A stretch of 64,000 nt of DNA from contig NZ_JAZDRL010000002.1 in assembly GCF_047501465.1 (NCBI RefSeq), positions 1,178,001-1,242,000 of the forward strand, written 5' to 3'. The notes below the pieces were generated by a model. It saw nothing but the letters and a program-made list of their open reading frames with translations. It did no database searches and had not been told where the DNA came from. Positions 18,467 to 26,595 of this stretch are shown piece after piece. How positions within the stretch are numbered: position 1 is the stretch's first letter; each line of letters starts with the position of its first letter. The DNA comes from Pseudochelatococcus sp047501465. Its GTDB lineage: Bacteria; Pseudomonadota; Alphaproteobacteria; Rhizobiales; Beijerinckiaceae. The position numbers and the translations under genes are program-made.

Positions 18467-18885
18467 CCATGCGACGGGTTTGCCGCGCCCGTTACAGGCC
18501 AGGTGGATTTTACTCGTCCAACCGCCGCAAGATCGACCTGTGGCAGGACATCCTTTTTTTGGGCGCCAAGAGCCGAACGCTGTACCCGTATCGTGGTCGA
18601 ATCTATCATAAGTGTCTCATCTTGCGCGTCTTTTTCGGATAAAGCCTGAAAAATACGCGTCCAGACGCCCTGAGCGTTCCAGCGTTGATAGCGCGTGTAA
18701 AGTGTTTTGTGTGGTCCGTAAATCGCCGGAGCCTGCCGCCACATCACACCCGACTGAAGAACATAAACAATCCCCGATACGACCCGCCGATCATTTACAC
18801 GCCGCCGTCCCCGCTTCACCTTCGGCAACAAATCCTGCAATTTGGACCAGGCAATGTCATTGATATAAAAAGGATATCCACCCAT
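18463..18885 (-). CDS. IS5-family transposase, N-terminal frame (orfA)
   Basis: The frame begins at ATG 18885 with GAGG 6 bases upstream and encodes the helix-turn-helix-like DUF4096 region (SKLQDLLPKVKRGRRRVNDR, VVSGIVYVLQSGVMWRQAP). It continues to the first catalytic Asp (near residue 95, MIDSTT). After the A7 run the frame reads on as unrelated sequence to a stop; the true continuation is in orfB. Same protein as in copy 2. Confidence 0.88.
   Translation of the reverse strand: MGGYPFYINDIAWSKLQDLLPKVKRGRRRVNDRRVVSGIVYVLQSGVMWRQAPAIYGPHKTLYTRYQRWNAQGVWTRIFQALSEKDAQDETLMIDSTTIRVQRSALGAQKKDVLPQVDLAAVGRVKSTWPVTGAANPSHG
18553..18559 (-). other. programmed -1 frameshift site in IS copy 1
   Basis: The heptamer A-AAA-AAG is in the correct phase: the zero-frame codons are AAA and AAG, preceded by CAA. 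This is the canonical bacterial -1 slippery sequence. Slipping one base back continues exactly into the orfB frame. Confidence 0.75.
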
Positions 18886-18985
18886 CAGAAACCTCAAAAT
18901 TAAAGCGATGATGGGAGTGAATCAAAACACTTATAAATATTCGTTAATTTGAAGGCTTAACCTATTTTTCATAGTAACAGTTTGA

Positions 18986-19009
18986 CCGCGCATCTCGATG
19001 GATGCGCGG
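18986..19009 (-). terminator. hairpin downstream of prmA
   Basis: A perfect 9-bp GC-rich stem (18986-18994 with 19001-19009) and a 6-base loop lie 33 bases beyond the prmA stop. It has no T-run in the leftward direction, so the terminator call is tentative. Confidence 0.4.
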
Positions 19010-19041
19010 GATCGTAGGCCTATTTCAGGAGATATAACGCT

Positions 19042-19971
19042 TCAGATTTGTGTAACAGGACGTGGTGCAAAACCGCCGCGCTTTAGCACTAACGTTGCCC
19101 AACCTTCACGATCTGTGCGCTTCTTTAACCGCAAGCCCTGTGCGGCATAAGCAGAGAGCACGCCCGGCACATCACGCGATAGCAAGCCCGACAGGATCAA
19201 GGTGCCAGAGCTGCTTAGCACTCGGCTAATAGCGGGTGCCAGTTGGCGCAAGGGCTTTGCCAGAATGTTGGCAAATACCAGATCAAACCTATGTGTGCGA
19301 TCGGCTAAACCATGGCGCACGCCAGGTGCGGCATAATATCGGATATGATTACCAGCGCCATTAAGGCGTGCGTTATCTCTCGCTACTTTCACGGCAACCG
19401 GATCTATATCTCCGGCGATAACTGTGTGACGGAGAGCGCGTGCTGCAGCAAGCGCCAAAATTCCCGTGCCGGTGCCGACATCAAGCACTTGCTGGGGTCG
19501 TCTGCAATTCAGTTCTTCTACCAAAGCCAACAGGCAACCGTGGGTCGTACCGTGATGGCCGGTCCCGAATGCTAATGCAGCGTCAATCTCAATAGCGATA
19601 TCGTTGGTTTTCACCGTGTGGCGGTCATGGCTACCATGGACAAGGAAGCGCCCCGCGCGTACTGGCTTCAAGCCATCCAAACTAGCCTTCACCCAATCTT
19701 TTTGTGCAATAGCGGAGAAAGTAACTTCGTCTGCTCTTTCACCAATCACAAGCCGAAGCAAATCGCGAACGCCTTCCTCATCTGGCTGATGAGCAAAATA
19801 AGCTTCGACGTGCCATAGACCATCATCTGTTTCAAAGGCAGCGACGGCCGACTCCGTAGGGTCAAACACTTCGCCCAATAGGTCTGTCATCGCGCGGGCA
19901 GCGTTTTCATCCGTGTCAAAACGCAGTACGTGGGTGGGGTTGGGCGGCAGCAGGCCCTCATACATTGGCAT
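19042..19971 (-). CDS. prmA: ribosomal protein L11 methyltransferase
   Basis: PrmA trimethylates lysines of ribosomal protein L11. The 309 residues include the C-terminal Rossmann methyltransferase domain with the SAM-binding VLDVGTGTGILALAAAR, the acidic IAGDIDPVAV strand and the family motif FANILAKPL. Upstream comes FGTGHHGTTHGCL, the usual PrmA start of the catalytic domain. It follows pcrA on the same strand after 45 bases, a pairing I recall from rhizobia. The gene lies inside the segment bracketed by the two IS copies but has ordinary base composition. Confidence 0.93.
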   Translation of the reverse strand: MPMYEGLLPPNPTHVLRFDTDENAARAMTDLLGEVFDPTESAVAAFETDDGLWHVEAYFAHQPDEEGVRDLLRLVIGERADEVTFSAIAQKDWVKASLDGLKPVRAGRFLVHGSHDRHTVKTNDIAIEIDAALAFGTGHHGTTHGCLLALVEELNCRRPQQVLDVGTGTGILALAAARALRHTVIAGDIDPVAVKVARDNARLNGAGNHIRYYAAPGVRHGLADRTHRFDLVFANILAKPLRQLAPAISRVLSSSGTLILSGLLSRDVPGVLSAYAAQGLRLKKRTDREGWATLVLKRGGFAPRPVTQI

Positions 19972-20016
19972 TGTTCAGGATCTCAATGAGCTAATAACGA
20001 AAAATGACTTATGCCA

Positions 20017-22365
20017 TTACGCCGGTTTAACGAAACTGTCGATAACAGTCTTGCGACCCGCTTTATCAAAATCGATCGTCAGCTTGTTGCCGTCTGTTGC
20101 GGTAACTGAGCCAGATCCGAATTTTTGATGGAATACGCGGTCATTTATTTTGAAGGCTGAGCTGGTCGAAATTGACCGTGCAACCACTTCGCCTTCAATC
20201 AAGGTGCCTTTGCCGCCACGGCGTGCCCCTGGTGCAGAACTGCTTGTAAAGCTGTTGTTCCGCGCCCGCGCCCAGCCCGGCGTTTCATAAGTTGAGCCAA
20301 ACGATTTGTTTGCCCCTGCTTGATCAAAGCGGCTACGACCATAGTTCCCATAAGAGAAAGCAGCAGGTGCTTCTATCACTTCAACATGGGCTTCCGGCAA
20401 TTCGTCGACAAAACGTGACGGGACTGTTGCATTCCAAAGGCCATGAATGCGTCGATTGGATGCAAACATGATTTTTGCTGTTTTACGTGCGCGCGTTATA
20501 CCGACATAGGCAAGACGACGTTCTTCCTCAAGGCCAGCGCGCCCCTGCTCATCAAGTGCGCGTTGATTGGGAAAGAGGCCTTCCTCCCAACCCGGCAGAA
20601 ACACCGTATCGAACTCGAGGCCCTTGGCTGCATGCAGGGTCATAATTGATACGCGCTCGTTTGTGTCGCCATCGGCCGCATCCATAACCAGAGAGACGTG
20701 CTCCAGGAAGCTTGGCAGATCAGGAAACTCCTCAAGCGTGCGAATAAGCTCTTTGAGATTTTCGAGGCGGCCTGCAGCATCTGGTGAACGGTCATTCTGC
20801 CACATGGCCGTATATCCAGATTCCTCAAGGATCGTCTCGGCCAGCTCTGTGTGAGACTGCGTTTCAAGATTGCGCGACCAGCGGTCGAAGGACGCCAGCA
20901 GTTCACGTAAAGTGGTGCGCTGGCGCGGTTTGATTTCTTCCGTTTCCAGCAGTGCACGCGTTGCCTGAATCAGCGGAATACCAGCATGACGCGCATAGGC
21001 GTGCATAATCTGCAATGTAGCATCACCCAGTCCGCGTTTGGGCGTGTTAAATATACGCTCGAATGCTAGATCATCCGCCTGCGAAATGACGCAGCGGAAA
21101 TATGCGAGAGCATCGCGAATTTCGAGCCGTTCATAAAAGCGCGGGCCGCCGATCACGCGATAGGGTAGGCCAAGCTGCACAAAACGATCTTCGATCTCAC
21201 GCATCTGGGCTGAAATACGTACTAGCACCGCTATCTGCGATAGGCTCTCGCCCCGCAATTGCAGGGTTTCGATGGTTTCGCCAATTTGGCGTGCCTCTTC
21301 TTCCGAATCCCACGCGCCGGAGATACTGACTGGATTGCCAGCGATATCCTGCGTGTGCAGTGTTTTGCCAAGGCGACCTTCGTTATGAGCGATAAGATGT
21401 GAGGCCGTTGCCAGAATATGCGCTGTCGAGCGGTAGTTCCGTTCCAGGCGAACGACAGCCGCGCCTGGAAAATCATGCTCGAAACGCAGAATATTATCGA
21501 CCTCTGCCCCACGCCAGCCATAGATCGACTGATCATCATCCCCCACGCAACAGACGTTCTGACGCCCCTGTGCAAGCAGTCGCAGCCAGAGGTATTGCGC
21601 GACGTTGGTATCTTGATACTCATCCACCAGAATGTAGCGGAATCGCTCTTGATATCGGGTCAATACATCTGGATTTTCGCGAAACAGGCGGATGTTTTCA
21701 ACCAGCAAATCGCCGAAGTCAGCCGCATTCAGAACCTTAAGCCGCTCCTGATACAGCTTGTAAAGCTCAACACCGCGGCCGTTGGCGAAACCCTGCGCCT
21801 CGCCTGCAGAAACGCGTTCCGGGGAAAGTGCGCGGTTTTTCCATCCATCTATCAGATGCGCTAACTGGCGCGCGGGCCAACGCTTGTCATCGACCTTCTC
21901 TGCCTTCAGAATTTGTTTGAGTAGCCGGATCTGATCGTCGGTATCAAGAATGGTGAAATCTGATTTAAGACCGACAAGTTCAGCATGCTGGCGTAGAATT
22001 TTCGTGCCAATAGCATGGAACGTGCCGAGCCAGGGCATGCCCTCTGCCACCGCACCAACCAGGGTGGTGATGCGTTCCTTCATTTCGCGCGCGGCTTTAT
22101 TGGTGAATGTTACGGCCAAAATCTGCGATGGGAAGGCTGCGCCTGTAGCAATCAGATGGGCGATACGTGTGGTCAGCACCCGCGTTTTTCCTGTGCCGGC
22201 ACCTGCCAGAACTAGCAGCGGCCCTTCCAGGGTTTCAACTGCGCGCCGTTGCTCCTCGTTCAATCCTGAAAGATAAGTCGCTGCCGGACGCGCCGCTTGT
22301 CGTGCACGTTCGCTAAGCGAAAGAGAGGGGCCGGCAAGCGGAATGTTGGAGTGCGGATCTGTCAC
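20017..22365 (-). CDS. uvrD: ATP-dependent DNA helicase, UvrD/PcrA type
   Basis: A superfamily 1A 3'-5' helicase for nucleotide-excision and mismatch repair and for clearing RecA filaments. In 782 residues it has the Q-motif LNEEQRRAV, Walker A AGAGTGKT (near 54-61), Walker B DEYQDTN, motif III GDDDQSIYGWRGA, motif IV LERNYRS, and motifs V-VI TLHAAKGLEFDTVFLPGWEEG and RRLAYVGITRARK. The C-terminal Tudor-like region FHQKFGSGSVTATDGNKLTIDF is typical of the PcrA/UvrD subtype. The neighbour is prmA. The base composition is like the core genome. Confidence 0.95.
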   Translation of the reverse strand: MTDPHSNIPLAGPSLSLSERARQAARPAATYLSGLNEEQRRAVETLEGPLLVLAGAGTGKTRVLTTRIAHLIATGAAFPSQILAVTFTNKAAREMKERITTLVGAVAEGMPWLGTFHAIGTKILRQHAELVGLKSDFTILDTDDQIRLLKQILKAEKVDDKRWPARQLAHLIDGWKNRALSPERVSAGEAQGFANGRGVELYKLYQERLKVLNAADFGDLLVENIRLFRENPDVLTRYQERFRYILVDEYQDTNVAQYLWLRLLAQGRQNVCCVGDDDQSIYGWRGAEVDNILRFEHDFPGAAVVRLERNYRSTAHILATASHLIAHNEGRLGKTLHTQDIAGNPVSISGAWDSEEEARQIGETIETLQLRGESLSQIAVLVRISAQMREIEDRFVQLGLPYRVIGGPRFYERLEIRDALAYFRCVISQADDLAFERIFNTPKRGLGDATLQIMHAYARHAGIPLIQATRALLETEEIKPRQRTTLRELLASFDRWSRNLETQSHTELAETILEESGYTAMWQNDRSPDAAGRLENLKELIRTLEEFPDLPSFLEHVSLVMDAADGDTNERVSIMTLHAAKGLEFDTVFLPGWEEGLFPNQRALDEQGRAGLEEERRLAYVGITRARKTAKIMFASNRRIHGLWNATVPSRFVDELPEAHVEVIEAPAAFSYGNYGRSRFDQAGANKSFGSTYETPGWARARNNSFTSSSAPGARRGGKGTLIEGEVVARSISTSSAFKINDRVFHQKFGSGSVTATDGNKLTIDFDKAGRKTVIDSFVKPA

Positions 22366-22520
22366 GGACGTCTAAGTGCTTTCAAAGCCAGAGGGCGGAG
22401 AATCGGATTTGGGGGTGCAAGCACCCAATGTTAATAACAGCCGCTGATAAAATCGATCACACGGTAAGCTGCATTTCCTATATACTCCCTGTGCATACAG
22501 CTTGATGGGGGAGTTACGTT

Positions 22521-22826
22521 ATGTACGCAACGGGTAAAGATGTAAGACCGATGCGTCAACGTCAAACTGGTCGTTTGTTTACACTTCTTGCGTTGACAGT
22601 TGGCGTTGCAATCTCGATTTCGGGAGCGCATGCACAGCAAAATCGGCAACAGCAGCAATTGCGAGATACAAATCGACAATTGCAGCAGCAGCTAAATGAT
22701 CAGCAGCGGGATCAGCAGATGCAGTTTGAGTTAAATCAGCTGCGCGGTCAGCAAATGCGTCAACAACAGTTTCAGCCATTGCCTACGCCTCCGCTGTTAA
22801 CCGCGCCTCCCGCGCGCAGGTTATAA
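22521..22826 (+). CDS. small exported glutamine-rich protein
   Basis: A 101-residue protein with a signal peptide (hydrophobic core LFTLLALTVGVAISISG, cleavage after AHA near residue 38). The mature part of about 63 residues is extremely rich in Gln and Arg (runs such as QQQQ, QLQQQL and QQRDQQMQ), likely helical or coiled-coil. It ends in a Pro-rich tail. GGGGGAG (22505-22511) lies 9 bases before ATG 22521; an in-frame ATG at 22551 is a second option. Not assigned to a family. Small Q-rich exported proteins occur in rhizobia, but their role is unknown. Confidence 0.65.
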   Translation: MYATGKDVRPMRQRQTGRLFTLLALTVGVAISISGAHAQQNRQQQQLRDTNRQLQQQLNDQQRDQQMQFELNQLRGQQMRQQQFQPLPTPPLLTAPPARRL

Positions 22827-23210
22827 AAAGACAGTATACGATAAAAGATATAACCAATTTATTGAATCTTTAACGCGAATTAATGGGGATAATAGCGGTT
22901 ATACTTATTTATCAACTCAATATGTTTTTTAATAATGTTTATTTATTATATTGTTAGAATCATTTATTTGTTTGTGTTATATTGATTGTTTTTTCTGGTG
23001 TTTGTTGTTGATATTGATCGCTGTCATAAAACCGTCTTAATCACTAAATTGTGACTGTGTGTTTTTTAGCTAGCTAAAGGCTTAGCTTTCGACTACAGTA
23101 ACCATAAGTAATTGTATGTATATATAGATTACTTAAAGTGAAAAGAGGGTGTTGTTTCGTTTGTAAGCAATCATCGTCTTTTGGGTCCATGAGGATGGAG
23201 GCGGTTTCTT
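22827..23210. other. AT-rich intergenic region
   Basis: About 380 bases of markedly AT-rich sequence before the phosphotransferase gene. It is out of character with the core sequence on the left and marks the start of the AT-rich block. It probably holds the phosphotransferase promoter. No coding frame or clear hairpin with a T-run was seen. Confidence 0.5.
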
Positions 23211-24260
23211 ATGCTTTCTTCTGGTGATTTGCTTTTTATCAATAAGAAGCTCGGGCCTATCTTTAGTAATAGCGCAGTGGTGCAAAAAATAGACGGCGGA
23301 GACGTTAACGAAGCTTATGTGGTGAATAGCGTTCGTGAGCGCTATTTTATAAAAAAAATAGCTCTAGATGAGAGCGCTACACGCCATAGCTTGGATGACA
23401 ATCTCATCGCTAACTCAATTCGATTTTCTGAGATTATAGCTCGTCAGATGTCCTTTACCGGAAGAACGGTTTCGGCGCTTATGATGGGTGATGATTGCTT
23501 ATTGAATGTTGGTGGCAGTGTGTTAACCGTTTATCCTTTCGCAGATGGTCGCATGCGCGACGGCGTTGAGATTTCATCTGATATGGTGCAAGAAATTGCA
23601 TTGTTTTTAACGCAATTGCATAGATCGCCATTAAATATAGAGCGGGAATTTGCTGAAAAAAAGGTAGCTCACTATAAAGAGATAGGTGAAGTTATAATAG
23701 ATTCTCCTGCCTGGAAGGTTGTTAGAGCGCTTACTCATAAATCTTATGTTTTTCCAAGTTTAAATATAGCATCTGATTATATAATAAAGAATAAAAATAA
23801 GCTGTCATTTGCTGTTAATCACCTGTCTGGTGATGGTGTCTGCCATAATGATTTAAAACCTAAGAATGTTTTATGGGGATCTGATCATAAATTCTGGGTT
23901 ATAGATTGGGACGCGGCAGGACTATTTGATGTAAGTGCTGATTACTTAGATACACTTTTAGCGTGGTGCACCGTATATGAAAATGGAAAACTATCTCTTG
24001 ATTCAGAGAAGGTAAAAGTTTTTTACAAAGCTTATCCTCCCATCGGACTGGATAAAATTGAGAATAGCGTGTCAATCGTGCTTGTAAAATGGTATTTCTG
24101 GTTAGCGATGTGTTTGAAAAATACGTTTCTTTTCAAGGGGAAATGGAAAAGAAACTTGTGGAATATACACTATGCCAGCGAGTTTATAGCGTCTTTGATT
24201 GATGGAAGATTTATTGAGCGGTTGTTGTTTTTACATCAGCCATCCGCACTTGCTAAATAG
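23211..24260 (+). CDS. APH/choline-kinase-like phosphotransferase
   Basis: A 349-residue kinase-fold protein. The Brenner motif with the catalytic Asp is GVCHNDLKPKNVLWG (near residue 215), followed by the metal-binding VIDWDAAG, as in aminoglycoside and choline/homoserine kinases. An N-terminal GGDVNEAYVV strand-turn and YFIKK provide the nucleotide loop and the Lys. Substrate cannot be read from the sequence; a small alcohol or amino sugar is expected. The gene is AT-rich: in 23761-23820 only 13 of 60 bases are G or C, unlike core genes. It shares this with the MFS gene past the IS, suggesting joint acquisition. ATG 23211 follows GGATGGAGG. Confidence 0.75.
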   Translation: MLSSGDLLFINKKLGPIFSNSAVVQKIDGGDVNEAYVVNSVRERYFIKKIALDESATRHSLDDNLIANSIRFSEIIARQMSFTGRTVSALMMGDDCLLNVGGSVLTVYPFADGRMRDGVEISSDMVQEIALFLTQLHRSPLNIEREFAEKKVAHYKEIGEVIIDSPAWKVVRALTHKSYVFPSLNIASDYIIKNKNKLSFAVNHLSGDGVCHNDLKPKNVLWGSDHKFWVIDWDAAGLFDVSADYLDTLLAWCTVYENGKLSLDSEKVKVFYKAYPPIGLDKIENSVSIVLVKWYFWLAMCLKNTFLFKGKWKRNLWNIHYASEFIASLIDGRFIERLLFLHQPSALAK

Positions 24261-24495
24261 CTAAATGAGCGCTCCCAAAATCAATCTGATGCTCATGTAA
24301 GCGGAAGTTTAAGGCATCTTGGAGTGACAATGATTAGTCCTGTGCCTCCTTCCGAGTGGCTGGTTTGGCGCCGCTTGAATCCATAATGATGTTTACCCAT
24401 GCTAAAAACCTTCTGATGGATAAGTTTGTCACATAAATGGCAGCATAGGCATGTTAGTGGGCTGAAGAGACAACTGCATTGCTGCAATTTAGCTA
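24261..24495. other. intergenic region, possible eroded transposase remnant
   Basis: 235 bases between the kinase stop and IS copy 2. On the minus strand (about 24300-24400) a frame reads GKHHYGFKRRQTSHSEGG followed by GLIIVTPR. This is faintly like the GYK...GLI...VTPAN stretch of IS5-type transposases. It is short and lacks catalytic residues, so at most it is a decayed remnant. Confidence 0.2.
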
Positions 24496-24572
24496 GGTTA
24501 AGCCTTCAAATTAACGAATATTTATAAGTGTTTTGATTCACTCCCATCATCGCTTTAATTTTGAGGTTTCTG

Positions 24573-24995
24573 ATGGGTGGATATCCTTTTTATATCAATG
24601 ACATTGCCTGGTCCAAATTGCAGGATTTGTTGCCGAAGGTGAAGCGGGGACGGCGGCGTGTAAATGATCGGCGGGTCGTATCGGGGATTGTTTATGTTCT
24701 TCAGTCGGGTGTGATGTGGCGGCAGGCTCCGGCGATTTACGGACCACACAAAACACTTTACACGCGCTATCAACGCTGGAACGCTCAGGGCGTCTGGACG
24801 CGTATTTTTCAGGCTTTATCCGAAAAAGACGCGCAAGATGAGACACTTATGATAGATTCGACCACGATACGGGTACAGCGTTCGGCTCTTGGCGCCCAAA
24901 AAAAGGATGTCCTGCCACAGGTCGATCTTGCGGCGGTTGGACGAGTAAAATCCACCTGGCCTGTAACGGGCGCGGCAAACCCGTCGCATGGTTGA
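24573..24995 (+). CDS. IS5-family transposase, N-terminal frame (orfA)
   Basis: The frame starts at ATG 24573 with GAGG (24563-24566) 6 bases upstream; a TTG at 24561 is also in frame. It encodes the DNA-binding DUF4096-type N-terminus and the first catalytic Asp (near residue 95). Codons after the A7 run at 24898-24904 are off-frame sequence; the functional product switches to orfB there. Confidence 0.88.
   Translation: MGGYPFYINDIAWSKLQDLLPKVKRGRRRVNDRRVVSGIVYVLQSGVMWRQAPAIYGPHKTLYTRYQRWNAQGVWTRIFQALSEKDAQDETLMIDSTTIRVQRSALGAQKKDVLPQVDLAAVGRVKSTWPVTGAANPSHG
24899..24905 (+). other. programmed -1 frameshift site in IS copy 2
   Basis: The A-AAA-AAG heptamer is in phase with orfA (codons CAA AAA AAG at 24897-24905). 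After slipping one base back, the next codon is GGA at 24905-24907, in the orfB frame. The predicted fusion is 254 residues with the triad Asp95, Asp171, Glu216. Confidence 0.75.
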
Positions 24996-25336
24996 TCACG
25001 GGTGGCAACATTCACGATGTTTGCCTCGCCCCGCTGCTGATCAACGCCTGCAATCATCCAAATTTACGCCAGATACTGGCGGATACAGGCTATGTTTCCA
25101 AAGACATCCGCGCCTGCGTTGAAGCCGCAAACATCACATATTGTGTGCCAGACCGAAAAAATGCAAAAGTCAAAAATACAATTGATACAGAGCTTTATAA
25201 AAAAAGATGGAGGGTGGAGGCATGCTTTGCCAAACTCAAAAACTGGCGCCGCATCGCTACACGATATGACAAATCAGCTCAATCGTTCCTCAACGCCGTA
25301 ACAATCGCTATCTTATTCTCGTATTACTTAATTTGA
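24992..25336 (+). CDS. IS5-family transposase, C-terminal frame (orfB)
   Basis: Identical to orfB of copy 1. The coding part used after frameshifting really begins at 24905. The stretch just before 24992 already reads GRSCGGWTSKIHLACNGRG, the expected IS5-family link between the first and second catalytic blocks. This shows that the two frames are halves of one gene. The second Asp and the Glu of the DDE triad are here. Confidence 0.85.
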   Translation: MITGGNIHDVCLAPLLINACNHPNLRQILADTGYVSKDIRACVEAANITYCVPDRKNAKVKNTIDTELYKKRWRVEACFAKLKNWRRIATRYDKSAQSFLNAVTIAILFSYYLI

Positions 25337-25431
25337 ATCCTCAGCCTAGTTAAATAAACATAGTTAGTAACGTGCATTTGTGGCTATGTTGAAGAGTGTC
25401 TGGATTTAGGTAGGTTTATTGGAGTGTGCTA

Positions 25432-26595
25432 ATGAATAGTTTGTTTGCAGTAATACTATTCATTGGTATGGGCTCTGGTATTATTTCTCCTATGATTGGA
25501 CCACTTATATTTTCTGACCACGGTTTTTTTTCTGATGCTGATATTGAGTTCAGAATGCAAGCATATTCACTTATAATGGGCGTTTATGCATTTGGTCAGA
25601 TATTGGGAAATCCAACCTGGGGGGTGATTTCTGATAAAATTGGGGGAAAAAGATCTATTATTTGGGCGCTGGCCGGAAGTCTAGGAGGATATGCTCTTTG
25701 CTTGATGGGCTTATTTTATGCAGTATTCCCGTTATTTTTTATTGGAAGGTGGATTGATGGTGCTATGGCCGGTCGAAGAACTATTGCTCTTGCTATGATA
25801 TCACGTGAATCTAAAGAAAAGACAACGTCTTTTAAGCGTGCGGAAATAATGAATGCTGCAGGTTTGCTTTTAGGTCCTATAGCGAGTGGAGCGTTGATAG
25901 GGAGTGCTAATGGTTCGACCTTACGTGACTATTCAGCACCAATCGTTTTCATGCTATTAATTATTTCGTTGAATATTATTTTAATTCTTAGGGGGAAATA
26001 TAAGGAAATCGTTTCTGTAAATGAGGGTAAGAAAAATTCCTTATTTTCTGGGAAGTCATTAAATGTATATTCCGTATTCTTTTTATTTCAATGTGGTTGG
26101 TATTTATATTTTTTGACTATAACGCCATATATTATTATTCATTGGGCGTTTACTCCATTTTTAGTTGGAGTGTTTTTTTCAGGTCTCATTCTATTTTATA
26201 TTTTAATATTGGCATTCCTGTTGCCCAAATTGAGGAAAAAAATCCCTGACAATTTGATGAATATTGGTGCATTATTTATTGGCGCTATATCCATGGCTTT
26301 AATAGGCCTCGGCGGAGGTAATTTTTATTTATTTTTAATATTCAACGCGGGTGTTGCCATCGCAACGGCTCTCAGTACGCCTGTTTTTATGACGAAAATC
26401 TCAAACTTAAAGGGGCAGGCTGGGCAGGGGGCTGCTATAGGTTTGCAAAATAGCATTATTGGTTTCGCTTGGCTTATTGCAGCGATCTTCAATGGCTTGA
26501 TAGCCTCTGGAAATCTCCAGGTATCATTTATTTTAGGTGGCGCTGTATTTCTTATAAGCGCTTGCTTCATGACGCTGAATAATAAAATAATCTAG
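25432..26595 (+). CDS. MFS transporter, DHA1 drug-efflux-like
   Basis: A 387-residue integral membrane protein with about 12 helices. The MFS motif A lies in the loop between helices 2 and 3 (GNPTWGVISDKIGGKRS), and a long central loop splits two six-helix halves. The resemblance is to the TetA-like DHA1 group, which exports small molecules using protons. The cargo is unknown. GGAG lies 7 bases before ATG 25432; a GTG at 25426 is in frame but too close to it. The gene is AT-rich like the phosphotransferase on the other side of IS copy 2, so the two may be one transferred resistance or export unit. Confidence 0.82.
   Translation: MNSLFAVILFIGMGSGIISPMIGPLIFSDHGFFSDADIEFRMQAYSLIMGVYAFGQILGNPTWGVISDKIGGKRSIIWALAGSLGGYALCLMGLFYAVFPLFFIGRWIDGAMAGRRTIALAMISRESKEKTTSFKRAEIMNAAGLLLGPIASGALIGSANGSTLRDYSAPIVFMLLIISLNIILILRGKYKEIVSVNEGKKNSLFSGKSLNVYSVFFLFQCGWYLYFLTITPYIIIHWAFTPFLVGVFFSGLILFYILILAFLLPKLRKKIPDNLMNIGALFIGAISMALIGLGGGNFYLFLIFNAGVAIATALSTPVFMTKISNLKGQAGQGAAIGLQNSIIGFAWLIAAIFNGLIASGNLQVSFILGGAVFLISACFMTLNNKII

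Larger units (their letters stand above)
18112..18962 (-). mobile_element. IS5-family (IS427-like) insertion sequence, copy 1
   Basis: An 851-bp element whose ends are imperfect inverted repeats (about 14 of the outer 18 bases match; both share an inner TTCAAATTA block). It is flanked by TA on each side (18110-18111 and 18963-18964), fitting the 2-bp target duplication known for this IS group. It carries the transposase on the minus strand in two overlapping frames. The sequence appears identical to copy 2 at 24496-25346, in opposite orientation, so at least one transposition was recent. Confidence 0.9.
24496..25346 (+). mobile_element. IS5-family (IS427-like) insertion sequence, copy 2
   Basis: 851 bp with imperfect terminal inverted repeats (left end GGTTAAGCCTTCAAATTA; right end, reverse strand, GGCTGAGGATTCAAATTA). 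It is flanked by TA on both sides (24494-24495, 25347-25348). All translated frames equal those of copy 1, which lies inverted 5.5 kb to the left. It sits between the AT-rich kinase and the AT-rich MFS gene. Confidence 0.9.

Noticed and set aside
18112..25346. Composite transposon carrying the interval between the two ISs
   Set aside because: The interval holds core genes (pcrA, prmA) of normal composition and no outer target duplication was seen; two independent insertions are simpler.
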